Assembly: GCF_900101175.1 (NCBI RefSeq)
Contig: NZ_FNFQ01000009.1
Location: forward strand, 124,001-188,000
Origin: Stenotrophomonas pavanii
GTDB lineage: Bacteria > Pseudomonadota > Gammaproteobacteria > Xanthomonadales > Xanthomonadaceae
Length of the DNA stretch: 64,000 nt
Reading direction: 5' to 3'
The position numbers and the translations under genes were made by a program. Positions 42,429 through 50,676 of the stretch are shown here, piece by piece. Numbering within the stretch: the stretch's first letter is position 1; each line of letters starts with the position of its first letter. Under the pieces are notes generated by a model. That model had not been told where the DNA came from and did no database searches. It saw only the letters and a program-made list of their open reading frames with translations.

Positions 42429-43889
42429 ATGCGCCTGGTACTGAAGCTGTTCCTCGGCTTCTTCCTGATCACCGGCATCGCCGCGTTCTTCGTGATGCGC
42501 GTGTTCGTCAACGAGGTGAAGCCCGGCGTGCGCCAGGCGATGGAATCGACCCTGGTCGATGCTGCCAACGTGCTGGCCGAGATGGCGGCCGCCGACGTCA
42601 AGGCGGGCACGCTCCGCAGCGGCAGTTTCACCCGCAACCTGGCCAAGGCGCGGCAGCGCGACCTGAAGGCGATGGTCTGGCGCTTCCCGAAGCGCTCGCT
42701 GGACTATCGGGTGACCATCACCGACGCCAAGGGCATCGTCATCTATGACTCGCTGGGCCGCGACCTGGGGCGCGACAACTCGCGCTGGAACGACGTGTAC
42801 CGCACCCTGCGAGGCGAGTACGGTGCCCGTTCCAGCCCCGAGATCCCGGGTCAGGAAGGCGATACGGTCATGCATGTGGCCGCGCCGGTATACGACCCGG
42901 CCGATGGGCGGACCCTGATCGGCGTGCTCAGCCTGGCCCAGCCCAATCGGAGCATCGATCCGTTCATCGCCGCCAGCCAGCGCGCCATCATCGAGCGTGG
43001 TGCCTGGCTGATCGGATTGTCGGCACTGGTCGGCGTGCTGGTGACGATGTGGCTCACCACCGGCCTGGGCCAGCTGAGCCGCTATGCGCGCGCGGTCACT
43101 GCCGGCGAACCGGTGCCGCCGCCGCGGCGGCGCCGCGACGAGATCGGCGACCTGGGCCAGGCACTGGAAACGATGCGCCGCAAGCTGGAAGGCAAGGCCT
43201 ACGTCGAGCAGTACGTGCAGTCACTGACGCATGAAATGAAGAGCCCGCTGGCGGCGATCCGCGGTGCTGCCGAGCTGCTGCAGGAACCGTTGCCGGAGGC
43301 TGACCGCGTGCATTTCGCGCGCAGCATCGTCGACCAGCAGGAGCGGCTGACCGAGACCATCGACAAGCTGCTGGCCCTGGCCGAGGTGGAACAGCATGGC
43401 TGGTTGCAGACCCGCGACCCCATCGCGCTGCCGTCGCTGCTGGCCGATGCGGCAGCGTCCGCGCAGGTGCGCGCGCAGGCGGCCGGCGTGCAGGTCAGCA
43501 TCGGCAGCGCGCCCGACCTGCGCGTGCAGGGCGACGCCTATCTTCTGCGGCAGGCGCTGCACAACCTGATCGACAACGCGATCGCCTTCTCGCCGGCCGG
43601 CGCGGACATCGCGCTGCAGGCCGAGGTGGATGGGCAGGGCGTGCGCCTGCAGGTGGCCGACCGCGGTACAGGCATTCCCGACTATGCGCGCGAACGCGTG
43701 TTCGAGCGCTTCTATTCGCTGGCGCGACCGGGCAGCGGCCGGCGCAGTTCCGGCCTGGGCCTGCCGTTCGTGCAGGAGGTCGCGCGCCTGCATGACGGCC
43801 GCGCCAGCGTCGACACCCGCGACGGCGGTGGCACCGTGGCCAGCCTGTGGCTGCCGTTGGCGAACCCGGGCCAGCGCCCGCGCCGCTGA
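42429..43889 (+). CDS. creC: CreC sensor histidine kinase
   Basis: The protein has 486 residues. TM1 is at about 6-26, followed by a periplasmic/Cache-like domain of about 160 residues (ITDAKGIVIYDSLGRDLGRDNSRW), TM2 at about 195-215 and a HAMP domain. The phospho-His is in SLTHEMKSPLAAIRGAAELL and the ATPase domain has LIDNAIAFSPAG and SSGLGLPFV. It phosphorylates CreB. CreBC responds to carbon metabolism in E. coli, and the related BlrAB/CreBC systems of other bacteria respond to beta-lactam wall damage. Confidence 0.93.
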   Translation: MRLVLKLFLGFFLITGIAAFFVMRVFVNEVKPGVRQAMESTLVDAANVLAEMAAADVKAGTLRSGSFTRNLAKARQRDLKAMVWRFPKRSLDYRVTITDAKGIVIYDSLGRDLGRDNSRWNDVYRTLRGEYGARSSPEIPGQEGDTVMHVAAPVYDPADGRTLIGVLSLAQPNRSIDPFIAASQRAIIERGAWLIGLSALVGVLVTMWLTTGLGQLSRYARAVTAGEPVPPPRRRRDEIGDLGQALETMRRKLEGKAYVEQYVQSLTHEMKSPLAAIRGAAELLQEPLPEADRVHFARSIVDQQERLTETIDKLLALAEVEQHGWLQTRDPIALPSLLADAAASAQVRAQAAGVQVSIGSAPDLRVQGDAYLLRQALHNLIDNAIAFSPAGADIALQAEVDGQGVRLQVADRGTGIPDYARERVFERFYSLARPGSGRRSSGLGLPFVQEVARLHDGRASVDTRDGGGTVASLWLPLANPGQRPRR

Positions 43890-43890
43890 C

Positions 43891-43906
43891 TTCACCCTCG
43901 CTTCAA
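43891..43906 (+). promoter_or_regulatory. Cre-tag (CreB/BlrA binding site) before creD
   Basis: TTCACCCTCGCTTCAA matches the direct-repeat consensus TTCACnnnnnnTTCAC at 9 of 10 fixed positions. It lies 65 bases before creD, as in E. coli, and overlaps the two bases after the creC stop. Confidence 0.85.
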
Positions 43907-43970
43907 ATTCGCCACAAACCCCGCTCACCGCGGCGGTCCATCCTGCAGCCCTCTCCAACGAGGATGGACC

Positions 43971-45290
43971 ATGAAATCCCTGAAGATGCTGCTGCGGTTC
44001 GCCATTGTCGGCGGGCTGATCCTGTTGCTGCTGGTGCCGCTGATGATGATCCGCGGCGTCATCAACGAGCGCAGCCAGTACCGTGACGAAGCCTTTACCC
44101 GGGTGGCCGACAGCCGCGCCGGGGCGCAGCAGCTGGTGGGGCCGGTACGGGTGGTGCCGTGGGTGGAACGCAAGCAGGTTGAACTGGTTGACCCGCTGGG
44201 CGTCAAGAAGACCGAGATCCAGGTGACCGAGGGCCACTGGCTGCAGATGCCGGCGTCGCTGGAGGTGGGAGGCGAGATGCTGCCGAGCCAGCGCGAGGTC
44301 GGCCTGTTCAAGGTGCCGGTGTACAGCTGGAACGGCCGGCTGAAGGCGAGCTTCGCCGCCGACGACTATCCAGTGAAGGCGGGACGCACGTATGGGCAGC
44401 CGTACGTTGCGCTCGGGGTTTCCGATGTGCGTGGCCTGGTGGGAACGCCGAACCTGCGGGTGGACGGCAAGCCGCTGCGACTGTTGCCGGGCGTCGGCGC
44501 GGCCAGCGAGATCGGGCGTGGCCTGCATGCGCCGGTAAGGGGGTTCGCGGTGGATCAGGGCGGCACCCTCGCGGCCAGTACCGTTGAGCTGGACCTGCGC
44601 CTGGATGGCAGCCGCATGCTGTCGGTGGTGCCGGTAGGTGACGACACCCGCATCGCGCTGCGGTCGAGCTGGCCGCATCCGTCGTTCAGCGGTGCGTTCC
44701 TGCCCAACGAGCGCCGCGTCGATGCCGGCGGCTTCGATGCACAGTGGGCGGTGTCTTCGCTGGCCTCCGACGCACAGCGCCAGCTGCGTAGCGACGGCGC
44801 CATCGATTCGCAGGCAGTGACGGTGTCGCTGGTCGATCCGGTCGATGCCTACACGCAGGCCGACCGGGCCTCCAAGTACGGCGTGCTGTTCGTGGTGCTG
44901 ACCTTCGTCGGCTTCATCCTGTTCGAGCTGATCAAGTCGCTGCGCATCCATCCGCTGCAGTACCTGATGGTCGGGCTGGCGCTGGCGATCTTCTTCCTGC
45001 TGCTGATCAGCCTGTCCGAGCACATCGCGTTCTGGAAGGCCTACCTGGTTTCGGCGGTGGCCTGTATCGGCCTGCAGGCGGTGTACCTGGCCAACGTGCT
45101 GGGCCACTGGAAGCGCGGCCTGGGCTTCGCTGCGCTGCTGACCGTGCTGTACGGCGCGCTGTATGGCCTGCTGGTGTCGGAGAACAACGCTCTGCTGATG
45201 GGGTCGCTGCTGCTGTTCGTGATCCTGGCGCTGGCGATGTGGGTGACCCGCCGGGTCGACTGGTACGCGCTCGGCGCGGACCTGAAGTAA
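43971..45290 (+). CDS. creD: CreD inner-membrane protein
   Basis: The protein has 439 residues. One N-terminal helix (about 8-28) leads to a periplasmic domain of about 270 residues with INERSQYRDEA near its start. Five C-terminal helices follow from about residue 300 (YGVLFVVLTFVGFILFELIK, YLMVGLALAIFFLLLISLSE), typical of CreD. It is strongly induced by CreBC in several bacteria. Its biochemical role is unknown, though it is tied to envelope stress and beta-lactam tolerance. The gene follows the Cre-tag. Confidence 0.95.
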   Translation: MKSLKMLLRFAIVGGLILLLLVPLMMIRGVINERSQYRDEAFTRVADSRAGAQQLVGPVRVVPWVERKQVELVDPLGVKKTEIQVTEGHWLQMPASLEVGGEMLPSQREVGLFKVPVYSWNGRLKASFAADDYPVKAGRTYGQPYVALGVSDVRGLVGTPNLRVDGKPLRLLPGVGAASEIGRGLHAPVRGFAVDQGGTLAASTVELDLRLDGSRMLSVVPVGDDTRIALRSSWPHPSFSGAFLPNERRVDAGGFDAQWAVSSLASDAQRQLRSDGAIDSQAVTVSLVDPVDAYTQADRASKYGVLFVVLTFVGFILFELIKSLRIHPLQYLMVGLALAIFFLLLISLSEHIAFWKAYLVSAVACIGLQAVYLANVLGHWKRGLGFAALLTVLYGALYGLLVSENNALLMGSLLLFVILALAMWVTRRVDWYALGADLK

Positions 45291-45300
45291 GGAGCGCGCC

Positions 45301-45711
45301 ATGGGCTGGCGCCAGAGTTTCCGGCAACGGGCGCGGCAGGGCATTCCGGCCCTGCTGGAAGTGGATGTACTGCTGCAGGCACATGGCGTGCTGGCGGCCC
45401 TGCCGGGGGCACGGATCGCCCCCGGCCTGGTCCGCTTCCAGCTGGCGGCGGTGACCTGCGAGGGACTGCGGGGCCAGGGACTGGCCTGGTTGCAGGGCGC
45501 GCGGCAGGGACGCGGCGCGTTGGCGGGGAAGGTGCCGCGCTACCGGCCATGGAAGGCCGGGGCGGACGCGCTGGCCGAGATCGGCATCGGCGGCCTGCCC
45601 GATGACTGGCCTGCGCATGCGGCGGTGTACGGTTGCAGCAGCTTCGACCGGCGGCACTGGTTGCTGCTGCTCCCGGAGCGGGCGCAGCTGTGGCTGGGGT
45701 GGAGTGGGTGA
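45301..45711 (+). CDS. Hypothetical protein directly downstream of creD
   Basis: I do not recognise this 136-residue protein. It starts 10 bases after creD, behind AAGGAG, so it is almost certainly co-transcribed with creD and under the Cre-tag. It has no signal peptide and no membrane helix. The composition is rich in Ala, Arg, Gly and Trp (YRPWKAG, LPDDWPAHAAVYG, LLLLPERAQLWLGW). Codon use is like its neighbours, which supports real coding. It could be a Stenotrophomonas-specific member of the Cre regulon. Confidence 0.65.
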   Translation: MGWRQSFRQRARQGIPALLEVDVLLQAHGVLAALPGARIAPGLVRFQLAAVTCEGLRGQGLAWLQGARQGRGALAGKVPRYRPWKAGADALAEIGIGGLPDDWPAHAAVYGCSSFDRRHWLLLLPERAQLWLGWSG

Positions 45712-45749
45712 AGCGGCTCGGCAGGTGCGAACCAAGCACTCTTCTGTGG

Positions 45750-45769
45750 GTGCGAACCGTGGTTCGCAC
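45750..45769. repeat. Short perfect palindrome before the M28 peptidase gene
   Basis: GTGCGAACC-GT-GGTTCGCAC is a perfect 9-bp stem. A half copy (GGTGCGAACC) precedes it at 45724-45733. It could be another dispersed palindrome type or an operator. Confidence 0.5.
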
Positions 45770-45867
45770 GCTTCTACCGCTGTCCATGACCGATGGGACG
45801 GTATCCGCCCGTCCCCGCTGGCTAGACTCGGTGGGTTGATGATCGAGCCGAAGGGCAGGGGTGCGAT

Positions 45868-47460
45868 GTGTTGAAGTGGGGTGTGCTGGCCGTAGCGCTG
45901 GCGATCGGGGGCAATGCCGTGGCGCAGCAGCGCGAGGCGGTGGACCTGGACATGGTCAGCCGCATCCGGCAAGAGGCGTTCCACCGTTCGCAGGTGATGG
46001 ACACCTTCAGCTATCTCACCGAGCGCATCGGCCCGCGCCTGACCAACTCGCCGGCGATGGGCCGCGCCAACGCATGGACCCGCGGCAAGTTCACCGAATG
46101 GAAGCTGGACAACGTCCACGATGAAGCCTTTGATGACTTCGGCCGTGGCTGGGAGTTCACCTCGGCCAGCGTGGAAATGCTGGGTGACCGCATCCAGCCG
46201 CTGCATGCGCTGCCGAAGGCCTGGACGCCGGGCACGAACGGGCCGGTCGAAGGCGAACTGGTGCAGGTCGACATCAAGAAGCCCGAAGACATCGAGAAGT
46301 ACCGCGGCAAGCTGCGCGGCAAAATCCTGCTGCTGGGCGAGGCGCGCGAGTACAAGCGCGGCACCGAACCGGATTCGCACCGGCACGACGCGACCTCGCT
46401 GGAAGGCCTGCAGGCGTTCACCGTGCCCAAGGACCAGGACGCCACCGCCGAGCGCGCCAAGCGGGTCAAGGAATACCAGGAGCGCCAGCTGCTGGCGAGC
46501 AAGGTCAACGCCTTCTTCGTCGAAGAGGGCGCGCTGGCCTCGATCAGCGTCAGCAGCTGGGACAACGGCATCATCCGCGTCGCCGGTGGCGGTTCGCGCA
46601 AGGCCGGCGAGGCGGTCGGCATTCCCGAGCTGGCGATGATCAGCGAGCACTTCAACCCGCTGGTGCGCGCGCTGAAGGCCAAGCAGACCGTGCGCCTGCG
46701 CGTGGACGTGGCCGCGCGCTTCACCGACGAGGCCGACCAGCCCGGCTACAACACGCTGGCCGAGATCCGTGGCAGCAGCAGGCCCGATGAAGTGGTGATG
46801 ATCGGTGCGCACCTGGATTCCTGGCACAGCGGCACGGGCGCAGCCGACAACGCCGCCGGCGTGGCGGTGATGATGGAGGCGATGCGCATCCTCAAGGCCA
46901 CTGGTGCCAAGCCCAAGCGCACGATCCGCGTGGCGCTGTGGAGCGGCGAAGAGCAGGGGCTGATCGGCTCGCAGGCTTATGTGGCCAGGCATTTCGGCCG
47001 GTTCCCGGAGCCCACCGACCCGGCCCAGAAGGCGCTGCCGGCGTCGCTGCGCGAGCCAACCGGTGCGCTGCAGAAGACCCGCGATTACAGCAGGTTCCAG
47101 GTCTACTTCAACATGGACAACGGCTCGGGCCGGTTCCGTGGCATCTACGCGCAGGAAAACCTGGCGGCGATGCCGATCTTCGAGGCCTGGCTGGCCCCGT
47201 TCCATGACGTGGGCGCCACCACCGTGGCCACCCGCAACACCGGCAGCACCGACCACATCAGCTTCGACCGCATCGGCCTGCCGGGCTTCCAGTTCATCCA
47301 GGACCGGCTGGACTACTTCACCAATGTCCACCACAGCCACCTGGACACCTGGGACCACGCCGAGCCGGAAGACCTGAAGCAGGCCGCAGCCATCGTCGCT
47401 TCGTTCGCCTACAACGCCGCGATGCGCGAGCAGCCGTTCCCGCGCAAGGCCGAACCCTAA
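45868..47460 (+). CDS. Secreted M28-family zinc aminopeptidase
   Basis: The protein has 530 residues. A short signal peptide ends at NAVA-QQ. A PA-like insert region (about 130-250) precedes the M28 catalytic domain: VMIGAHLDSW (His, Asp), ADNAAGVAVMMEAM (Asp), LWSGEEQGLIGS (Glu-Glu) and GSTDHISFDRIGLPGF (His). All five co-catalytic zinc ligands can be placed. It likely cleaves N-terminal residues or carboxy-terminal dipeptides in the periplasm or outside. The start is GTG 45868 (VLKWGVLAVA), with AGGGG upstream. A 23-base dispersed repeat begins four bases after the stop. Confidence 0.92.
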   Translation: MLKWGVLAVALAIGGNAVAQQREAVDLDMVSRIRQEAFHRSQVMDTFSYLTERIGPRLTNSPAMGRANAWTRGKFTEWKLDNVHDEAFDDFGRGWEFTSASVEMLGDRIQPLHALPKAWTPGTNGPVEGELVQVDIKKPEDIEKYRGKLRGKILLLGEAREYKRGTEPDSHRHDATSLEGLQAFTVPKDQDATAERAKRVKEYQERQLLASKVNAFFVEEGALASISVSSWDNGIIRVAGGGSRKAGEAVGIPELAMISEHFNPLVRALKAKQTVRLRVDVAARFTDEADQPGYNTLAEIRGSSRPDEVVMIGAHLDSWHSGTGAADNAAGVAVMMEAMRILKATGAKPKRTIRVALWSGEEQGLIGSQAYVARHFGRFPEPTDPAQKALPASLREPTGALQKTRDYSRFQVYFNMDNGSGRFRGIYAQENLAAMPIFEAWLAPFHDVGATTVATRNTGSTDHISFDRIGLPGFQFIQDRLDYFTNVHHSHLDTWDHAEPEDLKQAAAIVASFAYNAAMREQPFPRKAEP

Positions 47461-47463
47461 AAG

Positions 47464-47486
47464 GGGACGGAGGGGATTAAGTCGTA
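47464..47486 (+). repeat. Copy 2 of a 23-base gene-end repeat
   Basis: It is identical over 23 bases to the minus strand of 6337-6359, and immediately follows the M28 peptidase stop. A partial inverse (CTCCCCTCCGTTG, 47488-47500) follows, so a hairpin of GGAGGGG with CCCCTCC can form and may act in transcription termination. Confidence 0.85.
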
Positions 47487-47512
47487 TCTCCCCTCCGTTG
47501 CCGTAGACCCTG

Positions 47513-48157
47513 TCAGTCGGGTATCGAGACGATCTGGTTGATGGCCGGATCGATCGCGAACACTGCCCGGAGTGATGGCCTGCCGTCGAGGGTCTTCACC
47601 TGATCTGACACACTCGCCGCCTGAAAGTAGGTCGTTCCGTCATGCTGCATCAGGGGCCGGAGATCCAACGGCACGCTGGCAGAATCTGACAGCTGTGCCA
47701 GACACAACCGTCGCCCGCAGCTGAAGTCCAGCACTGTCCGGGCGTGGCCTTCCGCCGAAAGGCCACTCTGGAGGTGGCTGGCAAACAGAGCGGTTGATTC
47801 CGACAGTTCCCTGTCTGTCGAAGCTGCCGTGTGCATGGCGTTGCTCATGGCAGCGAAGGCGTCGGCGCTTGCAAGCAGCCGGTCGATTCGGTTTTCATCC
47901 AGTGCATTGTCGTAGATCAGATCGGCCTCCTTGGGCACGTCACCCGGGAGGCGAGTCGCTGGGCGGCGATTTGCACCCGAACGACCCGCTACGCTGGCGG
48001 GCTCTCGCTCAGTGGCGGTGGGCGCGTTTGTGGAAGAGCGGTGTGAGTTCTGCGCGGCAGAACTATGTGCAGGGTCGTTTATCGAAAAGTGCCATGCCAG
48101 TGCACCGGCCAATGCCAAGGTCACCAGGAGCCAGAGAGCTGTTGCTTTCGCCTTCAT
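47513..48157 (-). CDS. Orphan exported or membrane-anchored protein
   Basis: I recognise no family in this 214-residue protein. An N-terminal signal/anchor helix (MKAKATALWLLVTLALAGALAW) is followed by a Ser/Thr/Ala-rich linker of about 55 residues and then a folded domain with two Cys in CGRRLCLAQL, probably periplasmic and disulfide-bonded. GC content is lower than that of its neighbours. It begins 9 bases after the preceding small gene, forming a two-gene unit. A helical N-terminal half and the CxxxxC pattern suggest a periplasmic helper or inhibitor-like domain, but no function is implied. Confidence 0.6.
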   Translation of the reverse strand: MKAKATALWLLVTLALAGALAWHFSINDPAHSSAAQNSHRSSTNAPTATEREPASVAGRSGANRRPATRLPGDVPKEADLIYDNALDENRIDRLLASADAFAAMSNAMHTAASTDRELSESTALFASHLQSGLSAEGHARTVLDFSCGRRLCLAQLSDSASVPLDLRPLMQHDGTTYFQAASVSDQVKTLDGRPSLRAVFAIDPAINQIVSIPD

Positions 48158-48166
48158 ATGGAGCGC

Positions 48167-48505
48167 TCAGGTTACTGGCCCGGTTTCCACAAGCGCTTCG
48201 CCCTTCTCGGCCGTCTTGGTTACCCAGCCACCCCTGCTGTCCCAGACGGAAAAGCCTCCTCCTGGCCGCGTGGAAACGACGCACGAATTCCGGCACGTGT
48301 AGTAATGGCTGTTGATTTTGACTGTTGTTGAAGCCTTCGATTCAGCCAGTCCAAAGAGGCTAACTGCAGACAGGCTCGCCAGCACGCAGACCGCTTTCAC
48401 CGCGCTGGATTTCAGACATCCTCGATCAATGAGGCCCTGCTTGCGCTGGGCTGCGGTACCGCCCGATCCGGAGGCGTTATCTGATCCGATGGTTGGAGGG
48501 GTCAT
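48167..48505 (-). CDS. Orphan small membrane or exported protein, first of a two-gene unit
   Basis: The protein has 112 residues. A polar N-terminus of about 35 residues, one hydrophobic helix (SSAVKAVCVLASLSAVSLFGLA) and a C-terminal soluble part with YYTCRNSCVVSTRPGGGFSV, where two Cys could form a disulfide, are visible. AAGGACG sits 6-12 bases upstream of ATG 48505 and supports this start. Like its downstream neighbour it has lower GC than the surrounding genes, suggesting acquisition. I do not recognise it. Confidence 0.55.
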   Translation of the reverse strand: MTPPTIGSDNASGSGGTAAQRKQGLIDRGCLKSSAVKAVCVLASLSAVSLFGLAESKASTTVKINSHYYTCRNSCVVSTRPGGGFSVWDSRGGWVTKTAEKGEALVETGPVT

Positions 48506-48635
48506 TGAAACGTCCTTGCCTCATTGAAGAATGTTCAGGTTCCGTTGGGGCACGAATGGCGGCTATGGGGAAAGTTGCAATTGCAGGGGCAGTGAATCCG
48601 GTAAAATCGGGGGATTCCCGTTCCTCGAGCCCTCC

Positions 48636-50039
48636 ATGACCTGCCGCACCCGCTTCGCCCCCAGTCCCACCGGTTACCTGCATATCGGTGGTGCCCGCAC
48701 CGCGCTGTACTGCTGGCTGGAGGCCCGCCACCGCGGCGGCGAGTTTGTGCTGCGCATCGAGGACACTGACCGTGAACGCAGCACCCAGGGCGCGATCGAC
48801 GCCATCCTGGAGGCGATGGACTGGCTGGGCCTGGATTACGATGAAGGCCCGATCTACCAGACCGACCGCGTTGCCCGCTACCGGGAAGTGGCCGAGCAGC
48901 TGATCGCTGAAGGCAAGGCGTACTACGCCTATGAAACCCGTGAGGAACTGGACGCCATGCGCGAGGCTGCCATGGCCAGGCAGGAGAAGCCGCGCTACAA
49001 CGGCGCCGCGCGCGAGCTCGGCCTGCCGTACCGGGACGACCCGAACCGTGTCATCCGCTTCAAGAACCCGCTGGAAGGCACGGTGGTGTTCGATGACCTG
49101 ATCAAGGGCCGCATCGAGATCGCCAACAGCGAGCTGGATGACATGGTGATCTTCCGCCCGGATGGCTACCCGACCTACAACTTCGCGGTGGTGGTGGACG
49201 ACTGGGACATGGGCATCACCGAGGTCATCCGCGGCGACGACCACATCAACAACACCCCGCGCCAGATCAACCTGTACGAAGGCATCGGGGCCCCGGTGCC
49301 GAAGTTCGGCCACATGCCGATGATCCTGGACGAGCAGGGCGCCAAGCTGTCCAAGCGCACCGGTGCGGCCGACGTGATGCAGTACAAGGACGCCGGCTAC
49401 CTGCCCGACGCGCTGCTGAGCTATTTGGCCCGCCTGGGCTGGTCGCACGGTGACCAGGAGCTGTTCAGCCGCCAGGAGCTGATCGACCTGTTCGACGTGA
49501 AGGACTGCAATTCCAAGGCCTCGCGCCTGGACATGGCCAAGCTGGGCTGGGTCAACCAGCACTTCCTGAAGACCGAGGACGTGGCCAGCATCGTGCCGCA
49601 CCTGGTCTACCAGCTGCAGAAGCTGGGCCTGGACGTGGCCGCCGGCCCGGCCCCGGAGGACGTGGTGATCGCCCTGCGTGAACGCGTGCAGACCCTGAAG
49701 GAAATGGCCGAGAAGGCCGTGGTCTGGTACCAGCCGTTGACCGAGTACGACGAAGCGGCGGTGGCCAAGCACCTCAAGGCCGGTGCCGAGGTGGCGCTGG
49801 GCAAGGCCCGCGAGCTGCTGGCGGCGTTGCCGGAGTGGACCGCCGAGGCGGTGGGCGTGGCCCTGCATGACGCGGCGGCGGCACTGGAAATCGGCATGGG
49901 CAAGGTCGCCCAGCCGCTGCGCGTGGCCATCACCGGCACCCAGGTCAGTCCTGACATTTCCCACACCGTGTACCTGGCCGGCCGCGAGCAGGCCTTGAAA
50001 CGCATCGATGTGGCCATCACCAAGGTAGCAACGGCCTGA
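48636..50039 (+). CDS. gltX: Glutamyl-tRNA synthetase
   Basis: This 467-residue class I aminoacyl-tRNA synthetase has a HIGH motif in [19 protein letters not shown] and KMSKS-equivalent [13 protein letters not shown] 48636 gives the standard [13 protein letters not shown] start. The promoter is probably the TAAAAT box at about 48602-48607 with TTGCA-type upstream elements. The downstream zur gene begins 35 bases later and may be co-transcribed. It charges tRNA-Glu in the cytoplasm. Confidence 0.98.
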   Translation: MTCRTRFAPSPTGYLHIGGARTALYCWLEARHRGGEFVLRIEDTDRERSTQGAIDAILEAMDWLGLDYDEGPIYQTDRVARYREVAEQLIAEGKAYYAYETREELDAMREAAMARQEKPRYNGAARELGLPYRDDPNRVIRFKNPLEGTVVFDDLIKGRIEIANSELDDMVIFRPDGYPTYNFAVVVDDWDMGITEVIRGDDHINNTPRQINLYEGIGAPVPKFGHMPMILDEQGAKLSKRTGAADVMQYKDAGYLPDALLSYLARLGWSHGDQELFSRQELIDLFDVKDCNSKASRLDMAKLGWVNQHFLKTEDVASIVPHLVYQLQKLGLDVAAGPAPEDVVIALRERVQTLKEMAEKAVVWYQPLTEYDEAAVAKHLKAGAEVALGKARELLAALPEWTAEAVGVALHDAAAALEIGMGKVAQPLRVAITGTQVSPDISHTVYLAGREQALKRIDVAITKVATA

Positions 50040-50073
50040 CGCATCCCCGCCAGGCCCGAACCGGAGAACACGC

Positions 50074-50565
50074 ATGCCCGCCAAGACCGCCACTGCCTGT
50101 ACCGCCCCGCACCACCACGTCCACGACGCATCGGATTTCGTGGCGGTGGTCGAGCGTGTCTCGCGCGAACGCGGGCTGCGCCTGACCCCGATCCGCGCCA
50201 ATGTGCTGAAGCTGATCGCCGAGGCCGGCAAGCCGGTCAAGGCCTACGAGCTGCTGGAATGGGTGCGCAACGGCAAGGGCGTGGGCGCGGATGCCCCGCC
50301 CACCGTGTACCGCGCGCTGGACTTCCTGATGGCCAACGGGTTCGTGCACAAGCTGGAATCGGTCAATGCCTTCGTGGCCTGCCATCACCCCAGCAGTGCC
50401 GCGCATTCGGTGCCGTTCCTGATCTGCAACAGCTGCCACAGCGCAGTGGAGCTGGAGGACCGCGAGATCGTCACCCAGCTGGAGAAGCGCGCCAAGGAAC
50501 TGGGCTTCCAGCCACAGGCGCAGACGCTGGAAGTGCACGGCCTCTGCGCGCGCTGCGCCGGCTAA
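50074..50565 (+). CDS. zur: Zinc uptake regulator Zur
   Basis: This 163-residue Fur-superfamily repressor has a His-rich start (APHHHVHDAS), a winged helix (LRLTPIRANVLKLIAEAGKPV...PPTVYRALDFLMANGFVHKLE), and the zinc sites ACHHPSSAAH, CNSCHSAVELED and the closing CARCAG. The pattern with paired CxxC motifs is that of Zur rather than Fur. Likely targets in this window are the ZnuD-type receptor and the MerC-like gene at 54.3-57.0 kb, both preceded by Zur-like palindromes. Confidence 0.92.
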   Translation: MPAKTATACTAPHHHVHDASDFVAVVERVSRERGLRLTPIRANVLKLIAEAGKPVKAYELLEWVRNGKGVGADAPPTVYRALDFLMANGFVHKLESVNAFVACHHPSSAAHSVPFLICNSCHSAVELEDREIVTQLEKRAKELGFQPQAQTLEVHGLCARCAG

Positions 50566-50600
50566 CGCAACGGTAGTGCCGGTCGCTGGCCGGCATTTTG

Positions 50601-50651
50601 GAAACGGGGTCAGATCCCTTTGCCAGTGGCAAAGGGATCTGACCCCGTTTC
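50601..50651. repeat. 51-base perfect palindrome, GGGGTCAGATCCC family, copy 1
   Basis: GAAACGGGGTCAGATCCCTT (from 50601) is the left arm of a perfect 25-bp inverted repeat around one central base (50626). Related hairpins occur at 54228-54272 and 58771-58813. It sits between convergent zur and an efflux adaptor gene, so it can stop transcription from both sides. A SMAG half unit (GGTAGTGCCGGTCGCTGGCC) precedes it at 50572. Confidence 0.92.
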
Positions 50652-50676
50652 ATATCGGCGCGACAGGGCCTGCGTC

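Noticed and set aside
43221-45344. A 707-codon minus-strand frame opposite creC and creD
   Set aside because: It is an artefact of GC-rich codons opposite two well-supported genes with the creBCD order.
45007-47358. A 783-codon minus-strand frame across the creD end, the small gene and the M28 peptidase
   Set aside because: It crosses three plus-strand genes with clear family motifs and encodes low-complexity Arg/His/Pro sequence.
50601-50651. Insertion-sequence end or phage attachment site
   Set aside because: No transposase or integrase is nearby and no target duplication was seen; related copies elsewhere indicate a dispersed repeat.
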